A DNA stretch of 64,000 bases from UBA11872 sp965198285. GTDB taxonomy: Bacteria > Chloroflexota > UBA11872. The notes beneath the pieces are model-generated. The model did no database searches and was not told where the DNA came from. It worked only from the letters and a program-made list of their open reading frames with translations. Of the stretch, positions 8,756 to 17,753 are shown piece after piece. Numbering within the stretch: position 1 is the stretch's first letter; each line of letters begins with the position of its first letter. The position numbers and the translations under genes are program-made. The stretch covers positions 434,001 to 498,000 of the forward strand of contig OZ240251.1 in assembly GCA_965198285.1 (NCBI GenBank). Direction: 5' to 3'.

Positions 8756-8923
8756 ATGGCCACGATCGAAGAGCGCGTGAGTCGGTTTGAGGGCGGCTAC
8801 GACCACCTGGCAACCAAGACCGACGTCGCGAGCCTCAAAGGCTGGATGATGGGGCTGATGCTCGCCGTCGTAGTCTCGATGTTCCTCTCGGCGGCGACCC
8901 TGATCATTCACCTGCTGACCTGA
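8756..8923 (+). CDS. Small single-span membrane protein (55 aa)
   Basis: The ATG at 8756 is preceded by a strong ribosome-binding site (GGAAGGAGG, four bases before). The product begins MATIEERVSRFEGGYDHLAT, continues K-T-D-V-A-S-L-K and ends with a hydrophobic helix (about residues 30-54, rich in Met, Leu, Val). From memory, many bacteria encode short proteins with this start (E-E-R-V-x-x-x-E-G-x-Y-x-H-L-A-T-K-x-D) and a C-terminal membrane span; their role is unknown. This copy lacks most of the coiled-coil middle seen in longer relatives. Confidence 0.65.
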   Translation: MATIEERVSRFEGGYDHLATKTDVASLKGWMMGLMLAVVVSMFLSAATLIIHLLT

Positions 8924-8966
8924 GGGCGCGCTCAGAGTCGGTCCACCGCCGTTCCGTCAGCACTCC

Positions 8967-9686
8967 TCAGCCTCGTGAGGCCGGGCCCTTGACGCGGCCG
9001 CGGGCGCCGATGAAGAAGCGGTCGGTTTCGATGATCTCCACGTCGGCGCATACGAGGTCGAGCAGCGAGCGCAGCTCCGCCGGCGTCCAGTAGATCTTCC
9101 AGATGGTGAACTCGCGGCCGTCGTTCAGCCGCCGGTGCTGGCGCTGCACGCGGTCGCCCGCGACGTGCTGGTCGGACGCGCCCGAGTCTTCCGCCTGCCG
9201 CGAGTCCACCAGCACGATCCACCCTCCGGGACGCACGATGCGGGCCGCCTCGCGGATGAACTCAGCCGAACGAGCTACCGGCACGTGGCTCAGCCAGAAC
9301 CCGAACATGCAGGCGTCGCAGGCGCCGTCGCCGACCGGAAGCCTGTAGGCGTCGGCCCGACAGCGGCCGAGCGGCACGTCGTCCCCGTCTCGCCGGCGCG
9401 CCTCCGTCAGCATTTCGGGCGCGTAGTCGGAGGCGACGATCCGGTTATGACGGGCGAGCAGGCGCGTCCACCAGCCGGTGCCGGCGGCGACCTCGAAGAC
9501 CCGCGCATCGGTCAGCGTGCCGACGAACCGCTGCAGCTCGGCCATCTCGCGATGCCAGGCGGCGTCAGCGTCGGGGCCGTGGGCGTAACGGCCTTCGCGC
9601 AGAATCCACTGCTCGAACTCCGGCGCGCGCGCGCGGTAGTAGTTCCGGGTATCGGCTTCGAAGTCAGGTTCGTTCGGTATCGCCAT
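8967..9686 (-). CDS. Class I SAM-dependent methyltransferase
   Basis: The AdoMet-binding motif I is VFEVAAGTGWWTRLLAR; motif II-like DYAPEMLTEAR and the post-motif DACMFGFWLSHVP follow. I placed the start at ATG 9684-9686 (MAIPNEPDFEADTRNYYRAR) because homologous methyltransferases begin with this N-x-Y-x-x-R-A-x-E-Y/F segment; an upstream in-frame start at 9740 would overlap the previous gene much more. It overlaps the upstream SDR gene by about 23 bases, so they are co-transcribed. The substrate is unknown. Confidence 0.85.
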   Translation of the reverse strand: MAIPNEPDFEADTRNYYRARAPEFEQWILREGRYAHGPDADAAWHREMAELQRFVGTLTDARVFEVAAGTGWWTRLLARHNRIVASDYAPEMLTEARRRDGDDVPLGRCRADAYRLPVGDGACDACMFGFWLSHVPVARSAEFIREAARIVRPGGWIVLVDSRQAEDSGASDQHVAGDRVQRQHRRLNDGREFTIWKIYWTPAELRSLLDLVCADVEIIETDRFFIGARGRVKGPASRG

Positions 9687-10701
9687 TGGGCGGTCCTTCG
9701 CCAGTTGGTGCGTCGTCGTCTTCTTCGGGTAGGTCGACAAGTTCGGCGTCGTGCAGCCAGTCCAGCGTGGCGTTCAGGCCGTCTTCCAGCGGTGTGTAGG
9801 CCAAGCCAAGCTCGCGGGTCGCCTTCGATCCATCCAGTTGGCTGCCATGCAGCGCAATCTGCACGGCCGCGCGCGAGATGACCGGCCGGCGCCGCGTGAT
9901 CCAGGCCGGCAGGCTGTAGATCAGGCCGAACGCCTGCCAGGCCAGCGGCGAAGCTGGCTTGATCTCGTATTCGAGGTCGGCCAGCTCGATCGCCCGCTGC
10001 AGGAAGGCGAGACGCGACAAATTGTGGCTGGCCAGGATGTAGCGCTGGCCCGGCCGCCCGCGCACCAAGACGGCCGCTATCCCGCGCGCGACGTCCTCCA
10101 CGTAGACCCAGGCCACCGGCACATCCACCGACACGCCCAGCCGTCCGCTCAGCGCGCCGATGAGGGCCTGACCGGTTCCCGAGGCGTCGCCCGGCCCGTA
10201 CACCGTCCCAGGGTTCACGATCACCACGTCAAGCGGCGACCCGTTCTCGAGCAGGGCGGCTTCGGCCTCGACCTTCGCGCGTTCGTAGTCGCTGAGCGCA
10301 TAGTCGCGCCGCTCGGTGGCCTCGGTGCCAACCTCGTCTTCCTGCTCGCCGATCGTGGATCCGCTGCTAACGAACACCAGGCGGTGGGCGCCGGCCGCCC
10401 GGGCGGCGTCGCGCACGTTGCACGAGCCGTCCACGTTGAGCTCGAAGAAGTCCTGCGAACGCTGCGCCCAGGAGTCGTGCAGGCCGGCCAGGTGGATCAC
10501 GGCCGCCATGCCGTCCACCGCCGCGTCCAGTGAGTCCGGTTGCAGGATGTCGCCTTCGACGATCTCAACATTGTTGGCGGTGAGCCAGGTTCGGTCGCTG
10601 GACTCGCGGACAAGGGCGCGAACCTGGTGGCCGTCAGCGCGTAGCGCCTGGATGACGAAGGGGCCGAGGTTCCCGGTCGCGCCGGTGACCAGAACTCGCA
10701 C
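9664..10701 (-). CDS. NAD-dependent epimerase/dehydratase, dihydroflavonol-reductase-like
   Basis: The 345-residue protein starts MRVLVTGATGNLGPFVIQAL (Rossmann loop), has the Y-E-R-A-K catalytic motif, V-I-V-N-P-G-T-V-Y-G-P-G-D and V-A-W-V-Y-V-E-D-V-A-R-G. This layout is typical of the atypical/extended SDRs annotated as dihydroflavonol-4-reductase or hopanoid-associated sugar epimerase. It sits one base behind the threonine aldolase stop and overlaps the methyltransferase gene, making a three-gene operon. The biochemical role is not evident. Confidence 0.86.
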   Translation of the reverse strand: MRVLVTGATGNLGPFVIQALRADGHQVRALVRESSDRTWLTANNVEIVEGDILQPDSLDAAVDGMAAVIHLAGLHDSWAQRSQDFFELNVDGSCNVRDAARAAGAHRLVFVSSGSTIGEQEDEVGTEATERRDYALSDYERAKVEAEAALLENGSPLDVVIVNPGTVYGPGDASGTGQALIGALSGRLGVSVDVPVAWVYVEDVARGIAAVLVRGRPGQRYILASHNLSRLAFLQRAIELADLEYEIKPASPLAWQAFGLIYSLPAWITRRRPVISRAAVQIALHGSQLDGSKATRELGLAYTPLEDGLNATLDWLHDAELVDLPEEDDDAPTGEGPPNGDTERT

Positions 10702-10702
10702 G

Positions 10703-11743
10703 TCAGCCGCCGGAGTTGGCGGCGCAGTCGTGAATGATCTCGGACGCGCGCTGGACGTCGTCCGTGGAGATCTGGTGGTAGGTCACCGCACGGCAGCGGC
10801 CGGTCTCGTCGAAGCCAATGACCCGCACGCCCGCCTCGTCCAGCCGGGCCTCGAACGCCGACGGCGCGCCAAGTTCGGGCCCGATGTCAAAGAAGACGAG
10901 GTTGGTTGCGACCGCGTCGGGGTCAACGGTGAGGCCGGGAGTGTCGCTGAGCAGTTCGGCCAGCAGGCGTGCGTTGGCGTGGTCCTGCGGGAGGCGCTGA
11001 GGAATCTCATCCAGCGCCACGTGCCCAGCCGCCGCCAGAACGCCAGCCTGCCGCATGCCGCCGCCGACCATCTTGCGGACGCGCCGCGCTTCGGTGATGT
11101 AGGCATCAGATCCCAGCAGCAAGGAACCGACCGGCGCGCCCAGACCCTTGGACAGACAAAACTGCACGCTGTCGGCGCCCTGGGCCAGGTCGGCGACCGA
11201 GCAGTCCAGCGCGGCGGCGGCATTGAAGATGCGCGCGCCGTCCACGTGCACCCGCAGACCCAACTCGTGCGCGGTCTGACTCAGTTCGGCCATCCGGTCC
11301 GGCGGGGTGCAGGTGCCGCCAGCGGTGTTGTGGGTGTTTTCGATCCAAACCAGGCGGGAGTCAACAAGATGCACGTTGGCGGCCTTGACCGCGCCTTGAA
11401 TCAATTCGGAGGTCATCACGCCGCCGGGTGCGTGCACGGTGGCCATGGTGACGCCGGCCAGCGAGGCCCAGCCGCCGACTTCCCAGGTCACCACGTGGCA
11501 GCCGCCGTCGGCGATGACTTCCTGCCGCGGACGGCAGTGGGTCAGCAGCGAGCAGAGGTTGCCCTGGGTGCCGCTGGCGACGAGCAGTCCGGCGTCCAGA
11601 CCGAACATCTCGGCGCAGCGCTCCTCAAGCGAGCGTACGGTCGGGTCCTCGCCGAACACGTCATCGCCAACCTCGGCCTCCGCCATGGCCCGGCGCATGG
11701 CGGGCGTAGGGGTGGTGAGGGTGTCGCTGCGTAAGTCAATCAT
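10703..11743 (-). CDS. ltaE: Low-specificity L-threonine aldolase
   Basis: This PLP enzyme of fold type I cleaves threonine or allo-threonine to glycine and acetaldehyde. The N-terminus MIDLRSDTLTTPTPAMRRAM is the family hallmark, and FCLSKGLGAPVGSLLLG contains the Schiff-base lysine. Other typical segments are EDPTVRSLEERCAEMFG and NTHNTAGGTCTP. The start is set at ATG 11741-11743 because homology begins exactly there; an upstream ATG at 11812 would add 23 unrelated residues. It heads the operon with the SDR and methyltransferase genes. A 211-bp divergent promoter region separates it from the DUF2723 gene. Confidence 0.93.
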   Translation of the reverse strand: MIDLRSDTLTTPTPAMRRAMAEAEVGDDVFGEDPTVRSLEERCAEMFGLDAGLLVASGTQGNLCSLLTHCRPRQEVIADGGCHVVTWEVGGWASLAGVTMATVHAPGGVMTSELIQGAVKAANVHLVDSRLVWIENTHNTAGGTCTPPDRMAELSQTAHELGLRVHVDGARIFNAAAALDCSVADLAQGADSVQFCLSKGLGAPVGSLLLGSDAYITEARRVRKMVGGGMRQAGVLAAAGHVALDEIPQRLPQDHANARLLAELLSDTPGLTVDPDAVATNLVFFDIGPELGAPSAFEARLDEAGVRVIGFDETGRCRAVTYHQISTDDVQRASEIIHDCAANSGG

Positions 11744-11954
11744 CGAGTTGGACAAGGCGGCGCCACGAGGGAGTCGGTCGGGTAAATGGTACCGGCGCGT
11801 CAGATCGCCCACAGCCCTCGCACCCCGCGTGGCGGGACTCGGCGCTCGTCACATTCGGCGTTGACACTCACAAGGACCGCAGCCAGCATGCCGACCAGGC
11901 CGTCACCTGCCTGGCGGGCACCGACGCGACCTGGGACATGCGGTTGGAGACGAC

Positions 11955-13757
11955 GTGATTCGGCGGCTGCGGATCTCAGAAAGACTCCGGCTGGTGTTTG
12001 ACGCCGTCGAAGCCCGGGAACGCTTGCGGTTCTGGCTACCAGTCGCCGCAGTGGCTGGGCTGGCCTTGCCGTTCTACTGGCTCAGCGCGGTGCCGTTCGT
12101 GAACGGCGGGGACTGGGGCGAATTCCAGACGTTCGGCTATCTCGGCGGCATCGCGCACTCACCAACGTATCCGCTGCTCACGGGCCTGATATTCGCGGGG
12201 TCCCACGCCTTGGGATTCCTGGAACCGGCGCACGCGGCGAACGTGGTGAACGCAACGATCGCCGCGCTGGCCACGGTGTTGCTGTTCATCGTGGCGCGGG
12301 ACGTAACCGGCTCGTGGGTTGCCGCGGCCACGGCAACCGTCGTGTACGCCACAGGCTTTCGAGTCTGGGCGGACGCCGTCCAAGCCGAGGCCTTCAGCCT
12401 GCAGGCGGCACTGGTGCTGGGGGTGGCGGTCGCGCTGCGTGCCTTCCAGCGGCGGCCTACGCCGGCCAGGCTTGCGGGTGTGGCATTTGCCACCGGCCTG
12501 TCGCTGACCAATCACGGCCTCAGCGTCTTCATGTTGCCGTTGACGCTGGCCTATGTCCTGTTCCGGCGGCCGCTGCGGGTGCCACGGCCACGCGAGGCGG
12601 TCATGTCCGCGGGTGCCTTCCTTCTCGGCTTGACGCCGTGGGTCTACTTGCTGCGCGGGCGCTGGACCGAGGTGGTGGTCGAGCAGCCGGAGACGCGGGT
12701 TCTGCTGGAATTTCGAGACATGTGGGACCTGGTGGTCACAGCCTCAGCCGCACCTGGTGGCGTCGGTCTCGTCGAGCGCTTTGTCAACGATCCCGGACCG
12801 CCGGAGGCACGATGGCACGCGCTCACCACGGATACGCTGCGCGAGTTCGGGTGGCTCTGGATCATTGCAATCACTGCCGGGTTCTTCTTCATTGCCGCGC
12901 GTGATTGGCGACTTGCGGTGTGGACGCTCGGCACGGCCGCATTCACGGCATGGTTCGCGTTTCTCTACGAGATTTCTGACTACGACCAGTACTTTTCCCT
13001 GATCTACGTCGTCCTATCCATTTGGCTGGCGGGAGGCTTGGCGCTTCTACTGACGGCCGTGCGTACAGCCTTTCCTAGATTCGGTTTCGGCCGGCTCGTT
13101 CGACTAGCAATGTGTGCATTGTCGATCGTCATACTTGCCGGGGCGGGGGCGCGCGCGGGAGTCCAGATGACGGGAGATGCGGGGCGGAACATCAGCGAGC
13201 AGTGGGAGCACGCCGAAACCCACTACGTGCATGCGCGATCTCAGATCCGACACATGGTGCCTAACAGCGTCTACATGACGAACTGGCCATCCTCGTTTCA
13301 TCACCAATACGCGCTGCACATCGAAGGATTCGGGTCTGACAAGAACATCGAGGTTCGGACTACGCGGTACGAAACGATGGGGATCGACCAAGCGGAGGAG
13401 ATACTGCGAAGCAATCGGAGTCTTTATTTGCAGCGGAGCACGCCAGCCTACGAGAGGGATTTCACTGTCGTGCCGGAGGGTGCGTTCTTTCAAGTGTTTC
13501 GGTCCGTCGACATACATGACGGCGAATTGGTCAAAGGCGACAGGGACCGGGTCTACTTGATCGAGGGCGGCCAGCGCCGGTGGATACCGACGCTTGAGAT
13601 CTTCGATGCGCATGGCTTTGCCTGGGGGCGCGTACGTGTGCTAAAGGATCGGGACGTCTCGCGATTGCCCGAGGGACCTCCGTTGGAGATGCCGCTGCGC
13701 CGGGATTTGGATTCTTCCAAGCCTCCCTGCCCTCCGACATGCGTGTCGGCGAACTGA
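11955..13757 (+). CDS. DUF2723-family multi-spanning membrane protein (protein O-mannosyltransferase-like)
   Basis: The 600-residue product begins at GTG 11955 with GGAG nine bases upstream. After a short cytoplasmic N-terminus come about ten hydrophobic spans. The first loop reads NGGDWGEFQTFGYLGGIAHS then P-T-Y-P-L, matching the D-x-G-E-x-x-x-x-x-x-x-G-I-A-H-x-P-x-Y-P-L signature of DUF2723/GT-C-fold proteins. The C-terminal 200 residues form a soluble domain with the segment LVKGDRDRVYLIEGGQRRWI that looks like a small beta domain. The likely role is lipid-linked sugar transfer in the envelope; donor and acceptor are unknown. Confidence 0.8.
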   Translation: MIRRLRISERLRLVFDAVEARERLRFWLPVAAVAGLALPFYWLSAVPFVNGGDWGEFQTFGYLGGIAHSPTYPLLTGLIFAGSHALGFLEPAHAANVVNATIAALATVLLFIVARDVTGSWVAAATATVVYATGFRVWADAVQAEAFSLQAALVLGVAVALRAFQRRPTPARLAGVAFATGLSLTNHGLSVFMLPLTLAYVLFRRPLRVPRPREAVMSAGAFLLGLTPWVYLLRGRWTEVVVEQPETRVLLEFRDMWDLVVTASAAPGGVGLVERFVNDPGPPEARWHALTTDTLREFGWLWIIAITAGFFFIAARDWRLAVWTLGTAAFTAWFAFLYEISDYDQYFSLIYVVLSIWLAGGLALLLTAVRTAFPRFGFGRLVRLAMCALSIVILAGAGARAGVQMTGDAGRNISEQWEHAETHYVHARSQIRHMVPNSVYMTNWPSSFHHQYALHIEGFGSDKNIEVRTTRYETMGIDQAEEILRSNRSLYLQRSTPAYERDFTVVPEGAFFQVFRSVDIHDGELVKGDRDRVYLIEGGQRRWIPTLEIFDAHGFAWGRVRVLKDRDVSRLPEGPPLEMPLRRDLDSSKPPCPPTCVSAN

Positions 13758-14001
13758 TCGAGCGGGCCGGCGCTCGCGGGCGCCGAGCGACGGTGGATAC
13801 CTGATCTTCAGGACTTAGCTTTGTATGTGATCACATAGACGTGCTGCGAGAGCGGAGAAATCCCGCGACTGTCCGAGGGTTCTGCGCTGGAGACGCAAGA
13901 GCCCTGAGTGTTGAGCCCGCTGGCTATTGACTCAGTCCAACGGGTGGTGGTGACCGACGCTCGCTTGATCTTTCCTATCCGTGGACCTATGAGCCCGTGC
14001 G

Positions 14002-15018
14002 TCAGCCTGCTTCCAGGAAACGGGCTAGTTCGTCGCGTTCGACCGTGAGAATTGGGTCGTCGATTCCGCCGACGGTCCAGCGGCGGCCCTCGGGTGCGGG
14101 GGTGACTTCGCCTATGACGCCGGCAGGAATACCGGCGTTGCCAAGCGCCTCTACCGCCGGCGGCGCCTGCGCGGACGGCAAGCTGGCCAGCAGGGCGCCG
14201 GACGCCAGCAGTGCGTAAGGATCCAGCCGCAGCGCGCGGCAGATGCGGCGGCATTCCGGAAGCACGGGCACGGCGTCGCGGTCGACCGAAAGACCGACGC
14301 CGGCAGCCTCCGCCAGTTCGTGAAGCGCGGCGGCGAGCCCACCTTCGGTGGGGTCGTGCATGGCGTGGACCTCAGCGGCGGCTTGCAGGGCAGCGGCCGC
14401 AGGCCGAACCGAGATGCCGGGTGACTGGAGGCGGGCGGCGCCCGCTTGAATGTCTTGCTCGCTGACGCCGGCGCTCCGCAGCGCGTCGGCGTGGTCGCCG
14501 GCCAGGATGGCCGTAGCCTCGACCGCAATCGCGCCCGCAAGCAGCAATGCGTCGCCCGGGCGGGCACCCGAGGTGCGCACCAGCGCGCCATGCGCCACGC
14601 TGCCGAGCAGCGTGCCGGCGACGATTGGGGAGGTCACGGTCTCGGTGATCTCGGTATGCCCGCCCACCAGCGCCACGTTCGCGGCGGCGCAGGCAGCGGT
14701 CACGTCGTCCAACAGCGCCTGGATCTGCGTTGCCGTGGTTCCAGCCGGGGCCAGGACCGTGGCCAGCAGCCAGCGCGGTTCAGCGCCCGTTACGGCCAGG
14801 TCGTTGCCGTTCACCGCCATCAGATAGGTCCCGATGTCGGCTGCGGCAAAGGTGATCGGATCAGCGGCGGCAACCAGGAGCTCAGATCCGCCGACGTCGA
14901 TGACCGCGGCGTCCTCGCCGGGCTCCGCGCCCACCAGCACCGCCGGGTCCTGGCGCGGAACCCGTCCCAGCGCCTGGCGCAGCAGCGGCAGCGGCAGCTT
15001 GCCGATTGGGAGACTCAT
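14002..15018 (-). CDS. AIR-synthase-related ATP-binding protein (HypE-like)
   Basis: The protein begins MSLPIGKLPLPLLRQALGRV and contains the AIR-synthase-fold metal/ATP segments EPGEDAAVIDVGG, LMAVNGNDLAVTGAEPRWLL, LVGGHTEITETV, H-D-P-T-E-G-G-L-A-A-A-L-H-E-L and a C-terminal domain. This order fits HypE/ThiL/PurM relatives; GKLP at the start and H-T-E-I fit the HypE-like branch. It lacks the C-terminal P-R-I-C tail that true HypE uses for carbamoyl transfer to hydrogenase, and no hyp genes are near, so another ATP-dependent role is likely. The start at 15018 leaves the parS site just outside the coding region; a longer frame to 15126 would read through parS. Confidence 0.8.
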   Translation of the reverse strand: MSLPIGKLPLPLLRQALGRVPRQDPAVLVGAEPGEDAAVIDVGGSELLVAAADPITFAAADIGTYLMAVNGNDLAVTGAEPRWLLATVLAPAGTTATQIQALLDDVTAACAAANVALVGGHTEITETVTSPIVAGTLLGSVAHGALVRTSGARPGDALLLAGAIAVEATAILAGDHADALRSAGVSEQDIQAGAARLQSPGISVRPAAAALQAAAEVHAMHDPTEGGLAAALHELAEAAGVGLSVDRDAVPVLPECRRICRALRLDPYALLASGALLASLPSAQAPPAVEALGNAGIPAGVIGEVTPAPEGRRWTVGGIDDPILTVERDELARFLEAG

Positions 15019-15036
15019 CGGGCCGCCAGCGCAAAG

Positions 15037-15052
15037 TGTTTCACGTGAAACA
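15037..15052. promoter_or_regulatory. parS centromere-like site, exact consensus
   Basis: TGTTTCACGTGAAACA is identical to the palindromic ParB (Spo0J) binding consensus. It lies in the gap between two divergent genes, 19 bases before the HypE-like start. Established knowledge: chromosomal parS sites cluster near the replication origin and load the ParB-CTP clamp for origin segregation. Confidence 0.88.
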
Positions 15053-15311
15053 TCCGGCGCGCCGCCGGCAGCCGGGGCGACGTAGGATGAGCAGCACCAC
15101 TCCGCGCCCGGTTTCGCGGCGTCCATTCATGTCACACGTCTCACTGCACGGCGTCTGCGTAGGGGACATCGTGCCCCGACCCTACGCGAACCGACAGGCG
15201 AGCCGCTGGCGGTCGCGGCTGGATTTCAAGAGCTTGCCGCGCGTCGCCCCGACGCGCCCCAACTGACGGTTTCGTATTTCGACCACAACGCTCCCCGCCC
15301 TCACCGCCCCG

Positions 15312-16697
15312 GTGAGCTACCGCCTGGCGGCGGACATCCGCACGCGGCGGCTGGACGGGTTGCCGCCGCTTCGTCTGCTGGCCAACGGCTTTCGCGACCT
15401 GCCCGGGCTGGCGGTGCTGGAGGGTGGATCGGACACCGCGGGCGAAGGCCGCTGGTCGTACCTGGCGGCCGACCCGTTCGACACGGTGCGCTGGACGCCG
15501 GGGAGCGTCGTGTCGAGGGTCCGGGGCGCGCTGCCGGGCAACGGGTTCGCAGCCCTGGGCCACGCGCTCCCGCGGATCGCGGCGACCACCGACGCTCCGC
15601 TTCCGCCCTTCGCTGGCGGGGCGATTGGCTACATCGCTTACGACGCCGCCTACGAGCTCGAAGCCCTGCCGGGCCGCTGTCCGGGACCAATACCCACCGA
15701 CCTTATGCGGTTCGGCGTGTACGACTGGGTGGTAGCGCGCGACGCCCACACGGGGACTGGCTGGATAGTTGCGACGCCTCACGGCGGGCGCGACCCCGAG
15801 GACACCTGTGCCGAGGTCCGCCAACGCCTGCGGGCGCGCGAACCGTCTGCGGCACCGCTCCCGTCGCGCCGTGCCCGCACGAACGCCGACCGCCGCCACT
15901 TCGGGCGCTGGGTGGCGGCCGTCAAGGACTACATCGCCGCCGGTGACTGCTACCAGGTGAACCTGGCGCGGCGGATCGAGTTCGACGCGCCGGAGCCGGG
16001 GCTGGACCTGTTCCAGGGACTGGCCGCGGCCCATCCCGCCCCCTTCGGCGCCTACCTCGACGCCGACGGAGTCGAGCTGGCCAGCGCCTCGCCAGAACTG
16101 TTCCTGCGCGTCAGACCCAACGGCCAGGCGCGCACGCGGCCTATCAAGGGCACCGCGCCACGCGGCGCTACCCGCGCCCTGGACGCCGCCGCCGAGGCCG
16201 GGTTGCGAGCCAGCCCCAAAGATCGGGCGGAGAACGTGATGATCGTGGACGTGCTGCGCAACGACTTCGGGCGCGTGTGCCGTCCAGGTTCCATCAGCGT
16301 GCCCGCCCTCTGGCAGACCGAAGCGCTGCCAACCGTGTGGCAACTGGTCTCGGAGGTACGAGGAGAGCTCGGCCCGGGCGTCTCGGCGGCCAACCTGCTG
16401 GAAGCCTGCTGGCCCGGCGGCTCGATTACCGGCGCCCCCAAAATCCGCGCCTCGGAAATCATTGACGAACTGGAACCGGTCCGCCGCGGCGCCTATTGCG
16501 GCAGCGTATTTGCGCTGGGCTTCAACGGCGGGCTGACCGCCAGCCTGACGATCCGCACGGTGCAACGCCGCCACGGCGTGGGCCACCTGCACGTGGGCGC
16601 CGGGATCGTGGCGGAGTCGGACGCGGACCTGGAGTACGCCGAAACCCAGCACAAGGCGCGCGGCGTGCTGCAGGCGCTGGGTGCTTGGGAGGATTGA
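15312..16697 (+). CDS. pabB: Aminodeoxychorismate synthase component I
   Basis: This chorismate-utilising enzyme converts chorismate and ammonia to 4-amino-4-deoxychorismate for folate synthesis. The conserved C-terminal half shows GDCYQVNLARR, ASPELFL, R-P-I-K-G-T-A-P-R-G (PIKGT is the PabB-type motif with the catalytic Lys; TrpE usually has P-I-A-G-T), DRAENVMIVDVLRNDFGRVC, GGSITGAPKIRASEIIDELE and the final HVGAGIVAESDADLEY. At 461 residues there is no fused PabA or lyase domain. The start is GTG 15312; the upstream 250 bp hold an 8-bp-stem hairpin (15157-15187) of unknown role. PabA is not in the window. Confidence 0.93.
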   Translation: MSYRLAADIRTRRLDGLPPLRLLANGFRDLPGLAVLEGGSDTAGEGRWSYLAADPFDTVRWTPGSVVSRVRGALPGNGFAALGHALPRIAATTDAPLPPFAGGAIGYIAYDAAYELEALPGRCPGPIPTDLMRFGVYDWVVARDAHTGTGWIVATPHGGRDPEDTCAEVRQRLRAREPSAAPLPSRRARTNADRRHFGRWVAAVKDYIAAGDCYQVNLARRIEFDAPEPGLDLFQGLAAAHPAPFGAYLDADGVELASASPELFLRVRPNGQARTRPIKGTAPRGATRALDAAAEAGLRASPKDRAENVMIVDVLRNDFGRVCRPGSISVPALWQTEALPTVWQLVSEVRGELGPGVSAANLLEACWPGGSITGAPKIRASEIIDELEPVRRGAYCGSVFALGFNGGLTASLTIRTVQRRHGVGHLHVGAGIVAESDADLEYAETQHKARGVLQALGAWED

Positions 16698-16786
16698 CCA
16701 CCCATGCCCGCAGCCTTCGCGCATGACGAAACCGTCAGACGAAGGGTTCTATGCTCGTCATAAGTCCAGACTGATTGGACTACACG

Positions 16787-17437
16787 CTATGAGCGTTCGG
16801 TAAACGGCGGATCATATGGCCACTCCCTACGCTTTTGCGCCTCCAGAAACCGACGCTCGTTACTCCACAGGATGTTCTCCCAGTCATTCTTCCTAGCGTC
16901 TCTTGGTTTCACACCGAAGTCGTGAATCAGAAGCCAGACAATCTGCTCAAGCGTAATCCGTCGAACCGGCATATGTGCCCGTGAAAGGGACGAGACGTTC
17001 TCGCCATGTTCTGGAGCAGCCCCTACATGCAAGTGCGCTCGCGGTATTGGATGTCTCGAATCACGGTCATAGTGATACGAGAATATCTCCTCTTGGTCTC
17101 CGACGCTGCTCCCAGCCTGGTAAGTAAATGTTGAACGAGATGTTTCGAGCAATGAATCTTGCGGTCGCTCGCGTAAAGTGATCTCGACGTTCAAATACTT
17201 ACCATTACTAAGTCTCGCCGCCTGACCGCGACCTGAGCTTGTCAAATAGTGTCCAATAACAAATACTTGCGATCTGCGCGGCCCAGGAATCCAAATGCCT
17301 GCAAGTGGGCCCTCGACAATTATCTGGAATACTTCACGAATGCTCTCAAGAAATCGGTAGCTTTGCCTCTGCGCGGTGGGGCTCGCTGGAATCACGTTCA
17401 GGCTCCTGGTCAGCGGCCTCTCGATACTGGTCAGCAA
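16787..17437 (-). CDS. Uncharacterised protein, possible two-gene unit with the upstream gene
   Basis: The 216-residue frame shows a coherent protein with EEIFSYHYDRDS, a His-rich R-A-H-L-H-V segment, then H-M-P-V-R-R-I-T-L-E-Q-I-V-W-L-L-I-H-D-F. I recognise a loose pattern (S-Y-H-Y-D, H-L-H-V, H-x-P-x-x-R-x-x-L-E-x-V) of small unnamed proteins often found in toxin-antitoxin-like pairs, but cannot name a family. The start is uncertain: TTG 17437 overlaps the upstream gene by 92 bases; an internal GTG near 17395 overlaps by 50. Base composition is clearly more AT-rich than the flanking genes, suggesting acquisition by transfer. Confidence 0.55.
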   Translation of the reverse strand: MLTSIERPLTRSLNVIPASPTAQRQSYRFLESIREVFQIIVEGPLAGIWIPGPRRSQVFVIGHYLTSSGRGQAARLSNGKYLNVEITLRERPQDSLLETSRSTFTYQAGSSVGDQEEIFSYHYDRDSRHPIPRAHLHVGAAPEHGENVSSLSRAHMPVRRITLEQIVWLLIHDFGVKPRDARKNDWENILWSNERRFLEAQKRREWPYDPPFTERS

Positions 17438-17753
17438 TGAGGTCCGCTAAGTGGGTTAGCGAGTAGTAAACCGGTTTTCCATAAAAGTCCGTTGATTGAT
17501 CGAAGTAGTGATTCATAAACTCGTCGCCTGTAATACCAAGGTGCTCTCTTGCATCGGCATCTATCGTGTTCCACACCTGCTCATACGTCATCTGGCGCCA
17601 GTGCATCACAACGTTGACAACCGAAGCAACGACATTGCCATGAAGCAAGACGTCGAAAGTCGACGGACCTCTCTGGGCAAGGGCATCACCCTCGTGACAG
17701 ATAGGGTCAGGATCGCCAGCACGCTGAAAGTGAAATTCCACCACTGCCACCAT
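17346..17753 (-). CDS. Uncharacterised protein upstream of the paired gene
   Basis: The start MVAVVEFHFQRAGDPDP at 17753 has a very good ribosome-binding site (AAGGAGAGG, eight bases before) and is preferred over a longer frame to 17837. The 135-residue product has a conserved-looking segment STFDVLLHGNVVASVVNVVM, then MTYEQVWNTIDADAREHLGI and HLADLIADQYREAA. No family is recognised. It overlaps the next gene and the two share AT-rich composition, so they look like one mobile pair, possibly a toxin-antitoxin or defence module. Confidence 0.6.
   Translation of the reverse strand: MVAVVEFHFQRAGDPDPICHEGDALAQRGPSTFDVLLHGNVVASVVNVVMHWRQMTYEQVWNTIDADAREHLGITGDEFMNHYFDQSTDFYGKPVYYSLTHLADLIADQYREAADQEPERDSSEPHRAEAKLPIS

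Noticed and set aside
13824..13837. Palindrome TATGTGATCACATA between convergent genes
   Set aside because: It lies in the gap between two gene ends, with no promoter to serve; 14-bp palindromes can arise by chance in 64 kb of intergenic DNA, so no function is claimed.
14002..15126. Longer start for the HypE-like gene at 15126
   Set aside because: The extra 36 residues read through parS (V-S-R-E-T) and do not look like part of the family; homology begins at 15018.
15141..16724. Long open frame (527 codons) on the minus strand
   Set aside because: It is the antisense of pabB, which has all family motifs; the product is rich in Arg, Gly, Ala and Pro with no known motif.
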